Made by a program: the position numbers and the translations under genes. A stretch of DNA of 64,000 nucleotides from Bugula neritina (lineage: Eukaryota; Bryozoa; Gymnolaemata; Cheilostomatida; Bugulidae). Of this stretch, positions 1 through 11,900 are shown piece after piece; the stretch's first letter is position 1, and the number at the start of each line of letters is the position of its first letter. The stretch covers positions 28,586,673-28,650,672 of the forward strand of contig OZ037766.1 of the NCBI GenBank assembly GCA_964035545.1, read 5' to 3'. The notes below the pieces were generated by a model. That model was not told the origin of the DNA. It saw only the letters and a list, made by a program, of their open reading frames with translations, and did no database searches.

Positions 1-4
1 CTTC

Positions 5-290
5 TGTTGAATGTGTGGCCATTGTGTAGAGTATTAATTGTGAAATAGGCTTTGGGTATTTATATTGATTGCTGATTCAACTTATCAAGCAAACTGATTG
101 AATGATTTAATTAATTGTTAATAAAACATTTATTGGAATGAAAAATATCATGATATGGTTTTGTGCAACATAAAACGGAAGAGAGGGGTAACAAGTATAT
201 AGCGATTCTAGTACATAAATTAATTAGTATATTGTCACGTGATTGTCATGAATGTGATTAGCGATAGGATCGCATAATTGTTTCTCAACA
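5..290 (-). repeat. 3' LTR of the copia element
   Basis: On the plus strand the segment begins TGTTGA at 5 and ends TCAACA at 290, a perfect 6-bp inverted terminus of the copia type. Next to it, on the minus strand, lies a purine-rich GAGGGTGCG at about 291-299, fitting a polypurine tract directly before the LTR. The predicted length of 286 bp is normal for copia LTRs. Only four bases lie outside it in the window, so the target-site duplication cannot be checked, and no partner LTR is visible. Confidence 0.65.
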
Positions 291-297
291 CGCACCC

Positions 298-3200
298 TCA
301 AGCATGTGATTCGATAGCTAATAGCTCCAGTGCAATTCTGGGATTGGTTTTAGGCAAGCTCTTAGTCATGAAATCGGCAGAGTTCTTCACTCCTTTGATG
401 TGTTGGTACACTATAGTGGTTTGCTCTCTGACAAAGTGGGACCTAATATCAATGTGTTTGCTCCTCTGATGTGAGTATGGTTTTCCCTTAGTGAGGGCAA
501 TGGCTCCAAGGTTGTCGGTGAAAAGTGTGTTAGGGTTATGCTGTTTCATCTTGAATGTTTTGCACAAAGTCTGTAGGAATAGCATCTCTTTTGTAGCTTT
601 GGCTAATGCCATGTATTCAGCCTCACATGATGATAAGGCCACTGTGGGCTGTCGTTGGCTGTTCTAAATTATAGGGGCTCCACCCAGTGTGAATACATAT
701 CCTGTTGTTGATCTTCGTGTAGAGGTTTCTTCGCCCCAATCTGCATCCACATAGCCCACTAGTTATTGTTGATTGGGAGTGAATCTGAGATTGAACTCTT
801 TAGTACCTTTAAGGTATCATAGCAGCCGTTTCAGGGCAGCAATATGTGCAGGTCCAGGTCTTTCTAGGTGTTGTGAGAGCTTTCCAATGATCCATGCTGG
901 GTCTGGACATGTGGCGGTCATAAGGTATATGAGAGAACCTATAACCTGCCTGTAGGGGTAGTCCTTTGAAAGCTCATATTCGTCGTCTGTTGCTTTTTCT
1001 AGTTGTAAGTCCTTTTCAGCAGGAGTATATACAGAGTTGCAATCTGCCATATTGTAGGTGTTCAGCAGCGTGTCTATGTAGCGCTCTTGAGACATAATGT
1101 ACTGGTCCTCATGTCTCCTAAAGTCTATCCCCCAGGAACCAGCTTAATTCTCCTCTATTAACCATGTTAAATTTTTGTTGCATCATAGATTTGGTTTGTG
1201 TTATTCTGTTGTCTCTCGGCAGCAGAGAAGGATGTCCTCAACCCAGAAAAGAATGATGGTGTTGGCTGATTTATCTGAAGGGTCCTCTTTTGAGTATAGA
1301 CAATGGTCTCCGGCACCAGATGTGAAGCTTTGCTCCTTGAGGAAAGCGGTCAGTGTTTGGTGCCAATTGCGTCTGCTTTGTTTGAGGCCATATATGAATT
1401 TGTTGAGACAGGAAAGCTTCCCTTGGTTGCTGGTTTCTTCGTACCCTTCAGGCTGTTGTGGATAGATTTCCTTATCGATTGGTGCGTTGAGGTACGCTCC
1501 TTTAACATCTAGTTGATGTATCTTCATGTTTTCATTTGCTTTTTTCTGTAACAGCAATCTGATCGATGTGAATCTGGTGGTTGGACTGTAAGTTTCGTCA
1601 TAGTCAACTCCTTGTATTTGTGAAAATCCTTTTGCTACGTATCTAGCTATATAATGAGTCTCACCTGAGGTTTTTTCCCTGCTTGAGGGTATAAACCCAT
1701 CTCTGCCCTTGGTCTTTTTTCTGTCTTCAGGTAGCGGCTGGATAGACCAGGTGTTTGAATCACGTAGGGTGTTCATTTCTTTGTCCATAGCTCTATTCCA
1801 GGCTTCTTTATTTTTTGAATTTACAGCTTCTTGGTAGGACTGTGGTAAGTTCGCCATCAGTGAGCAAGCATAGTCGGTGTCTTCTATGCATAGTCCTGTA
1901 GGTATGTAGGAAGCTTTCGTTTTCGTTCTGACTTACGTAGTCCAGGTTAGTCCGTGGCATTTGCTGAATCTGGTGCAAATTCTTGTGGCATGGTATTCTG
2001 GGTACCATTTCCACTGTTTTGTGTGGGTCCTTGTGGCATGATGTTCATTGCGTCATTTCTGCATTCTTATACAGGTTCTTGTGGCATGGTATTCTGAGTA
2101 CCATTTCTGCTGTTTTGTGCAGGTCCTTGTGGCATGAAGTTCATTGCGTCATTTCTGCATTTTTGTACAGGTTCTTGTGGCATGGTATTTTGAGTACCAT
2201 TTCTGCTGTTTCGTGGGGTCCTTGTGGCATGACGTTTATTGCTTCATTTCCACATATTTGTGGTATGACATTTCTGGATGTGACAAATTTCTGATTAGGG
2301 GTAAGTATAAGGTAATCTTTATCCTTTGTGTTGACACCAAAATATATGCCGCTTTTTCCCCGGTCATTGAGTTTTAACTATTTCCCTCTGAGTAGAATGT
2401 GCATTAGGATCTAAAAATGTGAATTTTCCTCATGTCAGCTAGCGTGCCTGTAAATAACTCATAGGCTGTCTTTCCCATCTGTCTCTGGTAGCTTCGGTTT
2501 CTTAGGTACTTGGCATGGTCAGCAGCAAAACTCCAGAAGGTCTTGGGAAGATTTGAATCTTTGAGTAGGCACCGTGCTGTGTCCATTATGGTGCGCCAAG
2601 TCCTCTCTGATTTACCATTCTGGTAGGATGAGTAGGGAGCTGTAGTGGTGTGTTTGATTCCCCTTTCACGTAGCACGGCTTCAAATGACTGTCCAAGGTA
2701 TTTCATACCGTGGTCAGTATGGATCTCCTTCACATTTCCTGTAGGTGCCACATCTGCGATGAATTGCTAAAGTGCAGTGGCGGCATCACTTTTGTGGTGT
2801 ATATTATAGGTGAACAACATGCTGGAAAATTCATCTATGAAGTTTATTATGTAGTTTTGTCCTCCTCTAGCAGTTGGTGTGATGGGTCCGCATAAGTCAG
2901 AGTGTACACGTTGTAGAGGCTGTGTAGCTTGTTCAGGTTTATCGTCTTGTTTGTGAGGTTGTTTGGTGATTTTACTTTTGTCACATGTCTTGCATGCAAT
3001 TTTTAATTATGCTCCGATTATGGTCATACCTGTTGTCACTTTTTCCAGCTCAATTATGTCATTGGTGTTTATGTGAGCCAGTGCCCTGTGCCAATCGGGC
3101 AGCGATTTTGCAGTATTCATTGAGTCACCTGCATTGGTTGTCTTGAGGAAGTACAATCTGCCTTTGGGCATGATTGGAAGAGTTGTCCTGTCGACTGTTA

Positions 3201-3390
3201 GTATATTTTTCTCTTTAGAGAAATTTACTTTTGCCCCTTTTTGTGTGGCAGCGTGGACTGAAAATAGGCTTGTTGGTATTGTTGGTGCCAGCAAAGCGTC
3301 TTTTAGATGAATCCGCTGCTTCATATTGTTGTCATCAGTAATAGTAAACTGATTTACTGAAATAATAAATGTGACGGATAAACAGAAGTT
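298..3390 (-). pseudogene. copia pol remnant (GAG-pre-integrase, integrase, RT, RNase H)
   Basis: Five separate open segments on the minus strand belong to one former pol frame: GAG-pre-integrase at about 3007-3355, integrase core at about 2404-2960, RT at about 1201-1857, the RT/connection part at 817-1095 and RNase H at 298-642. RNase H keeps the typical SSCEAEYMAL start; RT keeps the HQLDVKGAYLNAP block. The RT active-site block that normally reads YVDD is here WVED, a change at a catalytic aspartate. At least one stop lies between the first two segments and a frame change occurs near 1808-1857. It cannot encode a working polyprotein. Confidence 0.85.
1976..2275 (-). repeat. 96-bp coding tandem repeat in the copia pol linker
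   Basis: About three copies of a 96-bp unit lie between integrase and RT. On the minus strand each copy translates as a 32-residue polar repeat with the key words NDAMN, MPQGP, QNS, NGTQNT and MPQEP. One copy contains an in-frame TAA. The unit is a multiple of three, so the repeat grew while the frame was still under selection, or by chance in phase. Confidence 0.7.
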
Positions 3391-3391
3391 A

Positions 3392-6300
3392 TCAGATAGC
3401 ATAACTCATACCCTTCACTTTGAGTCTAGGCAAGTCTTTAGTTGGTAACTTTGGCATTCCTTCCAAGGTCAGCTGCTTCAACTCTGTTTCTAATTCCTCA
3501 AATCTGTTAACAACATCTACCTGCAAGACGTATGCAATTAGTTTGAATCAGACTCCTCAGACTATTAGAAAGTTTAGTCTTTTATTAGTGCAACTGTTTT
3601 CAGATAACAGACTATGATCTGGTAACTCGAGCCTCGTTCTGGTACCAAGTGCCAGTAGAGTTTCTGGTATTTGATGATATTTCTATAAAAAACTAAATAA
3701 ATATTTTATATTCATTAAAAAGTAACTTCATTTAGACACTACCCTCAAACTATAAATAAAATATTTGCATCTTGTATACCTCATGGCTGTCCTTTACACT
3801 AACATCTAGTCTCTGAATTCCCACACTCAAACTGTCTAGTCTTTTAGCAACTTCCTCATCCATGAAATTAACTACTTCCTGTCTAAAGTTCTGTCTGTGT
3901 GTCATAAGTTCTGTTTCTATTTCATCATACTTGGCTTTGATGGCCGCAATCTATTAACAGTTACACGCCTCCATACTTTCATTGATTTAGTCATAAGTTG
4001 CAAAGTGACATTGAACGTTATTAGAAAAATTAAAAACTAAAATATTCATAAAAAGGTTAAATAAAAAGCAACTTTTTTCAAAAACATGTATCTAGTGCAC
4101 TTACAATATAATGATATATGATGACTTTTAAAATACATTATTGCAAGAACTATTTTAAAAGCTATTTTAATGCGTGTGAGCGTGTGCTTGTGTGCGTGTT
4201 GTGTAATATATAGAAAATATTATATCTGTTCGACTCTAACCTGCTCATCTCTTGTTTTATGTAAAAGTTCTTTCTGTTCCCCAGTCTCCTTGTCAATCTC
4301 TACTAAGGTCACATGACTCTGCTTTAAAAGAGTAGACAACTCTCCTTCTTTCTTCTGAGCTTCAGTTTTCAACTCACTAAACTTCACTCTAAGTCTCTTT
4401 ACTAGAGCTGTGAGAGACACGGCCTGGTGTCGGGAACCTGGAGGCAGAAATGTTAAAAGATAAAATAAAAATATTTGACACTGAACAGAGACAGTTTAAT
4501 AAATTTACTTTATCTAACACAATTCACAATGCTGTTTAAAATATTCCTGTTGCCACTTGGTAGTTTAGTATTAGTTAGTGAATAAAACTCACGAAAGTTT
4601 AGAGCCGCTATCCCTGTGAGAAACCCCTGATGGAAAGAATTTTTTGTTAAGGCGAGTTAAGGACTTATTTAAATGAGGCACAGGAGCAATTATAACTGGA
4701 TGCTTTTTTTAACATCACCAACAGCCTTTGTCCGAGCTTGAACCCATGACCTTGTGTTTACTAGACAAACGCTCTAACCCCTAGACCACGGCTGCTCCCT
4801 TATTTTTTAGTAAATAAGAGCTTGCTTATTTTATATATTTATTGACATTATGTGCACAAATCTATAAAACATTATTTTGAGAGTTATGTAATTTAAACTT
4901 ATGGTTGTGACAAGATACAGCGTAATAAAGTAGTACAGCTGTTTGCTGGTTCCTTTTTTGTCAAGATATATGAAATTCCAAATGCAGCAACAGTTTATTT
5001 GAAACATGTAACAGCAAATTACTTAAAGCTACCACTTGAAAATTTTTAAAGATATTTTTACAATATACAGTTAAATAGTTATTTATTGTTTGATTAGTTT
5101 TTACAAAATAGTTACTAAAAACAGTACTATAACATAATTTTGCTGCATGTTGAACATAATTTGTCACAAACGGTACCACAGCGCCATAGTAATGATTATA
5201 ATAATATGAACCCACACTACAGAATGTCACATTCCCCTACCTTCAGAGCAACCAGTAGTAGTATCTAATTCAAAAACAGCACTAAAATATACAAATATTT
5301 TTTCTGGTCGACATAATATTTTGCTACCCTATGTACTACAGAGTCATAGTAAGGATGATATTAAAAATAACCACCACTATAAAGTGAAACACTCCCCTAC
5401 CTTTAGGGCAACCACCTTTGTCATCCATACACTGAGCACACAACACACTGTGACACATTTCACAAGCCATGGAGACTACAACACTTGTGTGTGTCTTGCA
5501 GTAACGTGGTTCAAGCCTATTCTTTTCTCTGACATACTCATCTATGTGTATGACATGATGATCAGGGAAGATATCTCCATGGCCCTGGTAATATTATATT
5601 ACAGCATTAACTCATAGGACACCCTAAGTTAATGTTTCCTACAAAAATACGTTCAGTTACAAATTCTAAAGTAATGTTTATGTAGCAAGCTAAGAGTGAA
5701 ACTAATACAATAATATAATCCTGTATTAGGATTCAAGCAATATAGAGAAAAATAATATGCAAAGTAAAACTTTCTAGTTCACAAAATCAATCAAATATAA
5801 ACACTTATGTAATGCAGTGTAGCCAATTTTTGGGTTTCAGTATAATGTATATGTTTTATATTTTATTATATAGGATTTGTATATCAGTCACTTCTCATGC
5901 TTTAAATCTCAAGTCATACGATCTTCAAATTGTAAAACCAGACTTTAAATCGTTTAAGTTGCAAAAACTACCTGCTGCCATGAAAGATTTTCACACAATA
6001 AAAACAAAATCTCAAACAAAACAAGGATCTTTTTTGCACTTCCTATAAGAACAGGTTTAGCAGATGAATGGCTGTAAGCGTATTGATAAACAGTTTATTG
6101 ACATTAAAAGACAATTAACAAAAGAAAGCAAACCTCTTGGTGTTTAGCACAAAATCTCCTACTACATTGATGGCAGTAAACTGTAGCCTTTTCTGTAATA
6201 TTCTTTTGTTTACATGAGTCACATGCTAAGTCAGCAGTATCTAGCGAGGGCAACTCTGAAATACTTGTATCATATGTGGCTCTACAATAACAGTGTTTTA

Positions 6301-6680
6301 TGGGATACGAAATTCTCTATATGATATGGTGCAAAATAAAATTTTGATTAATCAAGTAAAGTAACATTTTAAATTATTTAAGTATATCGATAATTTCTAA
6401 ACAAAATTAAATTAACAATAATAGTTGTTGACAAAGTATACTGCCATGAATAGCTATATAAAATAAATTGAATTATTTTTTCCCTGTTACCATAAGTACA
6501 GAGTTAGCATATGACAAACCTGCAGTTACCACATTTGAGAACTTTTGTTTTTTCCAAATATTTCTCAAGACAAGTTGAGCAGAAGATATGGGAACAAGGA
6601 AGTGTCTTGAGATTAACTGTGTGTTCAAAACAGTAGCCACAAATCTCAAGCTCAGCAGATATAATCGAACCAGACGCCAT
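3392..6680 (-). CDS. TRIM-like RING/B-box/coiled-coil protein
   Basis: Seven exons join in phase on the minus strand: 6520-6680, 6134-6281, 5401-5584, 4241-4437, 3780-3950, 3646-3682 and 3392-3516, giving 340 residues. Residues 14-53 are a C3HC4 RING finger (C14, C17, C29, H31, C34, C37, C50, C53), the E2-binding module of ubiquitin ligases. Exons 2-3 carry two B-box-like zinc modules (CDSC, YCHQC, FCAKH; then YCKTH, CEMC, CAQC). Exons 4-5 and 7 are charged heptad-rich coiled coil. No NHL, SPRY or other C-terminal domain follows; the frame stops a few bases from the broken end of the copia element, so the tail may have been lost. The exon 6 donor and exon 7 acceptor are weak and chosen for phase. 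RING and B-box identity is firm; the substrate is unknown. Confidence 0.85.
4585..4798 (-). repeat. tRNA-Thr-derived SINE, copy 1
   Basis: Read on the minus strand, a tRNA-like head (GCCGTGGTCTAGGGGTTAGA, then CTAGTAA in the anticodon-loop position and GGTCATGGGTTC in the T-arm) is followed by a tail shared with the copies near 19.3, 20.8 and 63.3 kb. That tail contains GCATCCAGT, ATAATTGCTCCTGTG, AATAAGTCC, and GGGATAGCGGC near its end. CTAGTAA would carry anticodon AGT, as in tRNA-Thr. It lies in the intron between exons 3 and 4 of the TRIM-like gene. Confidence 0.8.
5150..5262 (-). other. decayed tandem copy of a TRIM exon 3 splice-donor region
   Basis: This stretch resembles 5305-5425, which holds the 3' end of exon 3, its donor and the first part of the intron. 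Shared blocks include CTCCCCTACCTT-type sequence, ACTACAG and CATAGTAA. The copy keeps an AAG|GTAGGGG donor-like site at about 5239-5243 but has no exon body. By eye about 70 percent of positions agree. Confidence 0.55.
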
Positions 6681-8198
6681 TGACTGAAATCCAGAGAAAG
6701 AATGTTAACATTTATACGAACACTCAAGACTAGTTGCAACGTGACTATAAATTCTTTGCTATTCACATTGATGATAAAACTAAAAAGGATCATTGTCATA
6801 GTTAAACGAGTAAGACTATAAATTAATTAAATAACATTCGTATTGACTACAACTTCGACTTGTGAGTATCAGTGTGAAATTCATCTTGATTTAGATTGTC
6901 GAGTGAGATTCAAATTAGAAATCAGAAAAAAGTCATTGTGACTTCAGTAATTGCAAAAAGCTCAGTAGCAATAAAAAGAACTAGTACTAATAGTAATAGT
7001 GAGTAACCAGAGTCGGAGTGTGTATGACTGTATCTAATAAATTTACTTTGAAATTAAAAATTACTAAATTAAGCCAAACATTAGCAGTGTTTATTTTGAC
7101 TTCTAGAATTGTACATTTTATTAATTTATATAATAGCTAAGATAGTTAACCTGAACTTCTCCACAGCAAGCAAGGTGGCTGAAGTTATCGAAATAAAAAT
7201 ACAAGTTTATCTTCCAGTAGTAGAAATAAAACTGGACTTTTACAACAACGAAGGCAACACCCCTTTGACGGGAAATGCTTATCAATGAACTCTCGTGCAG
7301 CTTTGTGCAACAGTGATTATCATGGAGAAATGTTTTAATAGGAGGTTTTCGTTATCTCCCTAAAGTTTTCTAATTACATTGAGACTATAACTCCAAGTGC
7401 TTTATAACCTTGATGGCAGATGCAAAAAAGAATAAAATAAAAGATCATTTATATTTAAATTACAGTGCTGCATTAATTTATAATTTTTGTAGTCCCTGTG
7501 GTGGAATGGTTATGTAGTTGCTAACAAGTTGGAGGTCTCGCTTCGAACTCTAGTGACCATGGCCCACCCGTCCATGGGGCAAAATTTTTACAGATGGAAG
7601 CTATATCACCTTACTTTTTATGCAAAATTACCAAATAACTGGCCAGGCATGCATGTGTTGCACATGTTATGCTAGGGTTCTGGTTATATTTCTATAGTTG
7701 GATAATATTTAGAGAGGGTAGAGATGTATTCTAATTAGCCAGCTATATAATATTGCGTTTTATAGTTATGTACTAATGCAAAATTGAAAGATTGCAATCA
7801 TGTCATCAATATTTAATTACCTACATAATATTTTGGTGTACTTCCAAATGTAGAGTGTAGTAATATGCTGTAAGACTCTAAGGTCTAAGCTCTATTAAGA
7901 AATAATATAATTGCACAGTATCATGTTCCACATTCATACTTGTCAAATAGAATGCAAGCATTAAAAATATTAGTAGTAGAAGTCAACTAGCAATGTTCAA
8001 TGAACCAATGACTGCAAAGTTTCCTTGTTTGATTAGCCCAGATAAAACTAGAGTATAATGCGCGTCTAGGACAGACACTTTTACAAACGCAACGGTTTAG
8101 GTTTTGTATACAACCAGGAATTTTCTAAGCTGGAGTTGAGAGCTAACTCTTGCTACTGTTAATCGTTTGTAGTTCTTTGAGTAGCAGGCTGTAGGTGC
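6681..8198. other. divergent intergenic region, no gene seen
   Basis: Lies between the start codon of the TRIM-like gene on the minus strand and the TATA box of the Roco-caspase on the plus strand. I see no ORF or exon with recognisable coding content. It holds one tRNA-like element at 7492-7560 and otherwise AT-rich unique-looking DNA. It should contain the promoter and 5' UTR of the TRIM-like gene. Confidence 0.5.
7492..7560 (+). repeat. tRNA-like element (SINE head or tRNA pseudogene)
   Basis: Begins GTCCCTGTGGTGGAATGG, matching the tRNA-like elements at 13.7 and 42.9 kb, and has a decayed T-arm (CTTCGAACTCTAG). The anticodon arm does not fold convincingly, so it is not called a functional tRNA. 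A following 100-odd bases may be its tail but do not match the main SINE family here. Confidence 0.45.
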
Positions 8199-8244
8199 TA
8201 TATAAAGGAAATGGGTTGACTTCAAGCAGTGATCATTTCTACAT
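8199..8244 (+). promoter_or_regulatory. candidate TATA box and leader exon of the Roco-caspase gene
   Basis: TATATAAA at 8199-8206 is followed about 25-35 bases later by a plausible start region near 8228. A strong donor (ACAT|GTAAGT) begins at 8245. A matching acceptor (TTCTTTAG) ends near 8982, just before the ATG at 9000. This would make a short non-coding leader exon spliced to the first coding exon. Inferred from motifs and spacing only. Confidence 0.4.
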
Positions 8245-8999
8245 GTAAGTATTTTTATAGTTCATAGTTCAGGTTAGTTGCGTTGTTGTCATTAAAAGTG
8301 TGTCTAGGAGGTATGGCTGAAGGATAGTGTATAGCAGGAGCACACAACTATGTTTGAAATAGGATTACTTGTGTTGGTTAAACTATCTTTTAGGGTCTCA
8401 CTTTTTGCCAACCAGTTACTGGTTTAGTGGTTTCTAAACATAATGATAAACTCATCACAACATAAATAAGTGTGAATATATTTTATTATTAACTAATTAG
8501 CAAACTGATTGATTGAGGTGATTGATCTTTTAGCTAGGAACTAAACTGTAATGCAAATATTGAAATAAGACTTGAGTTGTTAAAAACCTCCCCCTCTCCC
8601 TCTTCATAAAGTCATGAGTTAAACACTATAAATGTTGTACATTGTGCTATCTATGATCTACAAATATGGGTTCATATAATTCTACTAGAAGCTTATCTGG
8701 GCGATTTGTCTGGCCTCAACTTTTCAACTTAGATTTTGAAACCAATGAAAAAATAAACTTACAGTACCAAGATGCAGGGCACTCGGGAAGATTTTATTTG
8801 AAATTAGTCAATTTATAGACCAATCAAGAATTGTATGTTAAAATGTTATATTATCTTTTTATTATAGGTATACGGTTATACAATTCTCAGGTGTCACTTG
8901 GATGCTACAAGTTTCGATTATAGCCAATAATTGTATGAAAGTGTACAAATGCTGTTTTGAAGTTTATTCAATTTTATTCTTTAGCTTAGAAGGAAGAAA

Positions 9000-11900
9000 A
9001 TGGGTGGAATTATAAACCGTCAAGCTGATCCAGGTTAGTTTATGCAGTCACCTCAGTTATTAAATAGTGTCCACATTGCACAAAATAATGTTACAATCTC
9101 CAGCTACTAAATTTGTGAGCATAACTTCCGTTCTATTATATACATGTTTGTATATAATGGGTGGTGTGTGTTATCTGCTTGTTCCCTATGTGAAATGGGG
9201 CTAAAGTATAAGATTGAAGTTTACCCAAAAATATAATGTTTAATGTTATCCAATGCTTTCCCACTCACCCTATTGGCTTCAAAACCGCCATTGTCAATCA
9301 ATGATAAAAAATATGTTCACTAATTCGTGGGTGTAAGCTGCAACTTGACTATAGCTGATGCCCATTTATGAAGATAAGCATTTTTCTGACAAAGCAGTGT
9401 TTGTTGATTGGTTGAATCTTTAAAATAACCTTGAAATACCTGGCATTCTATTTACATAGAGGGAAAACTCTATACATATATAGCGTAGGGTGTTCCTATC
9501 AGAGCTTTATAGTGATAACACTTTGTATAAGCAGTATTTACCCTATAAACTATACACACTATAGCCTAACTAAGTTAATGGTTTATCAATTACAAACCAA
9601 TAAAAGTATATACATAGATGTATGTCTAAAATCTAAATATAGTAAGGATTTGTTATTGCATTAAATTTCAGCTGAGACAAAATTATGACTATGGATCGGG
9701 CATCAAAAGCAAGCAATGTGCTTTCCTAACTATTTTCTACTTTATGATTTTCAAATTTGTAGATAATGTCTGAGATATTCATTAATTAAGTGCTTTGAAG
9801 CTACTGAAAGTAAGAATTCATTGTTAAATCAAGGGCTTAGCTCTCATATTGTATACTTAGCAATCAAGCTATTATTACTAGAAAGCTTGACTATAGCATA
9901 CATACAGATTTACACCACTATTTCCTGTAAACTCCAAACCCCTATTGCCTGCATTTTACTTAAAACTTAACCATATTTTTAAAATAGAAATATTGCATCA
10001 CGCTCCTTTAGACAGTGGATCTTAATGTTGATTACTGAAATCTAAAATAGTTACTAGAAAATTATTGCTCTTGAAACTCTTGCAGCTAGAACTACTGTTG
10101 AGTGTATTCTTAACTTGGGCTTAGCTTTGTATATATGTATATATCGTATATAAAATAATTGTTACCGGTTAAACAAACTTGTTAGTTGGTGTTTATTTGA
10201 TGTGCTGCTATTACTAAAAAACTTTATCAGCTATGCAGTGTACAATTATTATGAAAACCATATTCAAATTGCTTTTACTCTTACTTATAATTTCAAAAGT
10301 TATATTTTAAGATAAAACCATTTTTGCATGACTTGTAGTTATTTCTTGTTCTTTCTCAATAACTAAACTATTATACATACCTATTACCTATATATTTGAA
10401 AGAAATTTATCTGTTTTAATAAAGTGATTTTCCTTTCAGAAAATTACACATCAAACATTAAGCTAGGTGATGTGTTAGGAACTACGAAAAGGTGTAAACA
10501 TAGAGATGTCTTAAAAGAGTATTGGGGTCAGCAGGTCAGCGAGATGCTAGTGGATGGAAGGCTTCCAGCTGCACTGTTTATGTGGTGGCATGAATCTCTG
10601 AGAATACTTCGTCTCAGAAACTTGAGCTCCACTGCAGACTTGTCAAGGTAAATTCAGTTTGATAACTTTTCAAGGTAAACTTAGTGTAATACCTTATATA
10701 TTTTTAAAATATTCTATAGATTGAGATTTTCTGCGCAGTAGTAACAGGTGCCTGTATTTGTACAGATGTTGAAAAACTTCAATACAGAAAAGTTTACTGA
10801 AAGTAATTTTATTTTGCTGATAGCATATATAAGCTTGATATTGCATATGCACATATAGATATTATTATGTAGATAACTGCAGAGCTATATGCAGTTTTAT
10901 TTCTTTGGGCATATGAATTTAAATGATTCGGCAATGCTATTCTAGCTGATAAATTGCAACCCAGCAATACTATCCTTATAAATTGCTACTGCAAGCTAGC
11001 AATGCTATCCTTATAAATTGCTACTGTAAATAAAACTGTATAAGAATAATTGTAAAAATCTTCTATTGTATATTTAATACAGCATTATATACAACTTCAT
11101 GTTTCAGCTGTTAAGGTATTATGGCAAACTTGTATTGTTTTAAATTATATTTTAACTGTTTAAGCTTAGCAATTAGAAAGTTATAGTAAATGTAGGATTA
11201 CTCTAACATATTTGTAATAGCTAAAGTGATGCGAGTTAATGTTTGGGAATTAAAATTGAATTTTTCTTTTAATGTTATTTGAAAAACTCGTATAGTTGAT
11301 TCATTTCGTAATGCTATTATTGTGTTAGTATTGTATTCTGCCATTTCATTTATTGCTAATCCATACTGGGAATATTAATATAATAATAGGTTGTTTACAT
11401 AACAAAAGTAAGAATTTATTTATTTATAGCTTGTCAAGACTAGTCAACCTGACTATCCTCAATTTGAATGACAACAACTTTAGCAAAGGATTCCCAGAAG
11501 TAGTTACATCACTTCCTTCTCTTAGAGCTCTGTGGATAGAAAATAGCAGACTAACCCAACTTTCACCAAGGTGAGCTGTATAAAATACACCTGAGTCGTG
11601 TCATTGTTTCTATTTTTTCTATAAAACTTACAATTAGTGATGTTTCATGGGGTTTCTGGTAGAAATGGCACATGTAAAATGGCACAGGTGAAGATGACAC
11701 AGGTAAAAATGGCACAGGTAAAAATGACACAAGTAAGACTGGCATAGGTAACAATAGCACAAGTAAAAATGGCACAAATGACAGAGTAGATAAAAATAGC
11801 ACATTTTCAATATTAGGATTTGAGATGGTGGTAGGGGTTTAGAATGGGGCTTAGCTTTGGAGATTGGGGTTTGAGTTTGGAGTTGGATTTAAAGGTTTGG

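Larger units (their letters stand above)
5..3390 (-). mobile_element. Ty1/copia retrotransposon, 5'-truncated and decayed
   Basis: Reading the minus strand, the order is GAG-pre-integrase, integrase, reverse transcriptase, RNase H, then a purine-rich tract and an LTR. Integrase before RT is the copia (Pseudoviridae) order. The coding part is broken by stops and frameshifts and there is no gag and no second LTR on the right, where the DNA passes straight into the last exon of the TRIM-like gene. The right limit, near 3390, is estimated from where copia-like residues cease and may be off by some tens of bases. The element is therefore a dead, 5'-truncated copy. Family assignment is confident; boundaries are not. 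Confidence 0.85.

Noticed and set aside
6473-6799. 108-codon minus-strand ORF
   Set aside because: It is a shadow of the RING exon in another frame; the true frame starts at the ATG at 6680 and carries the zinc ligands.
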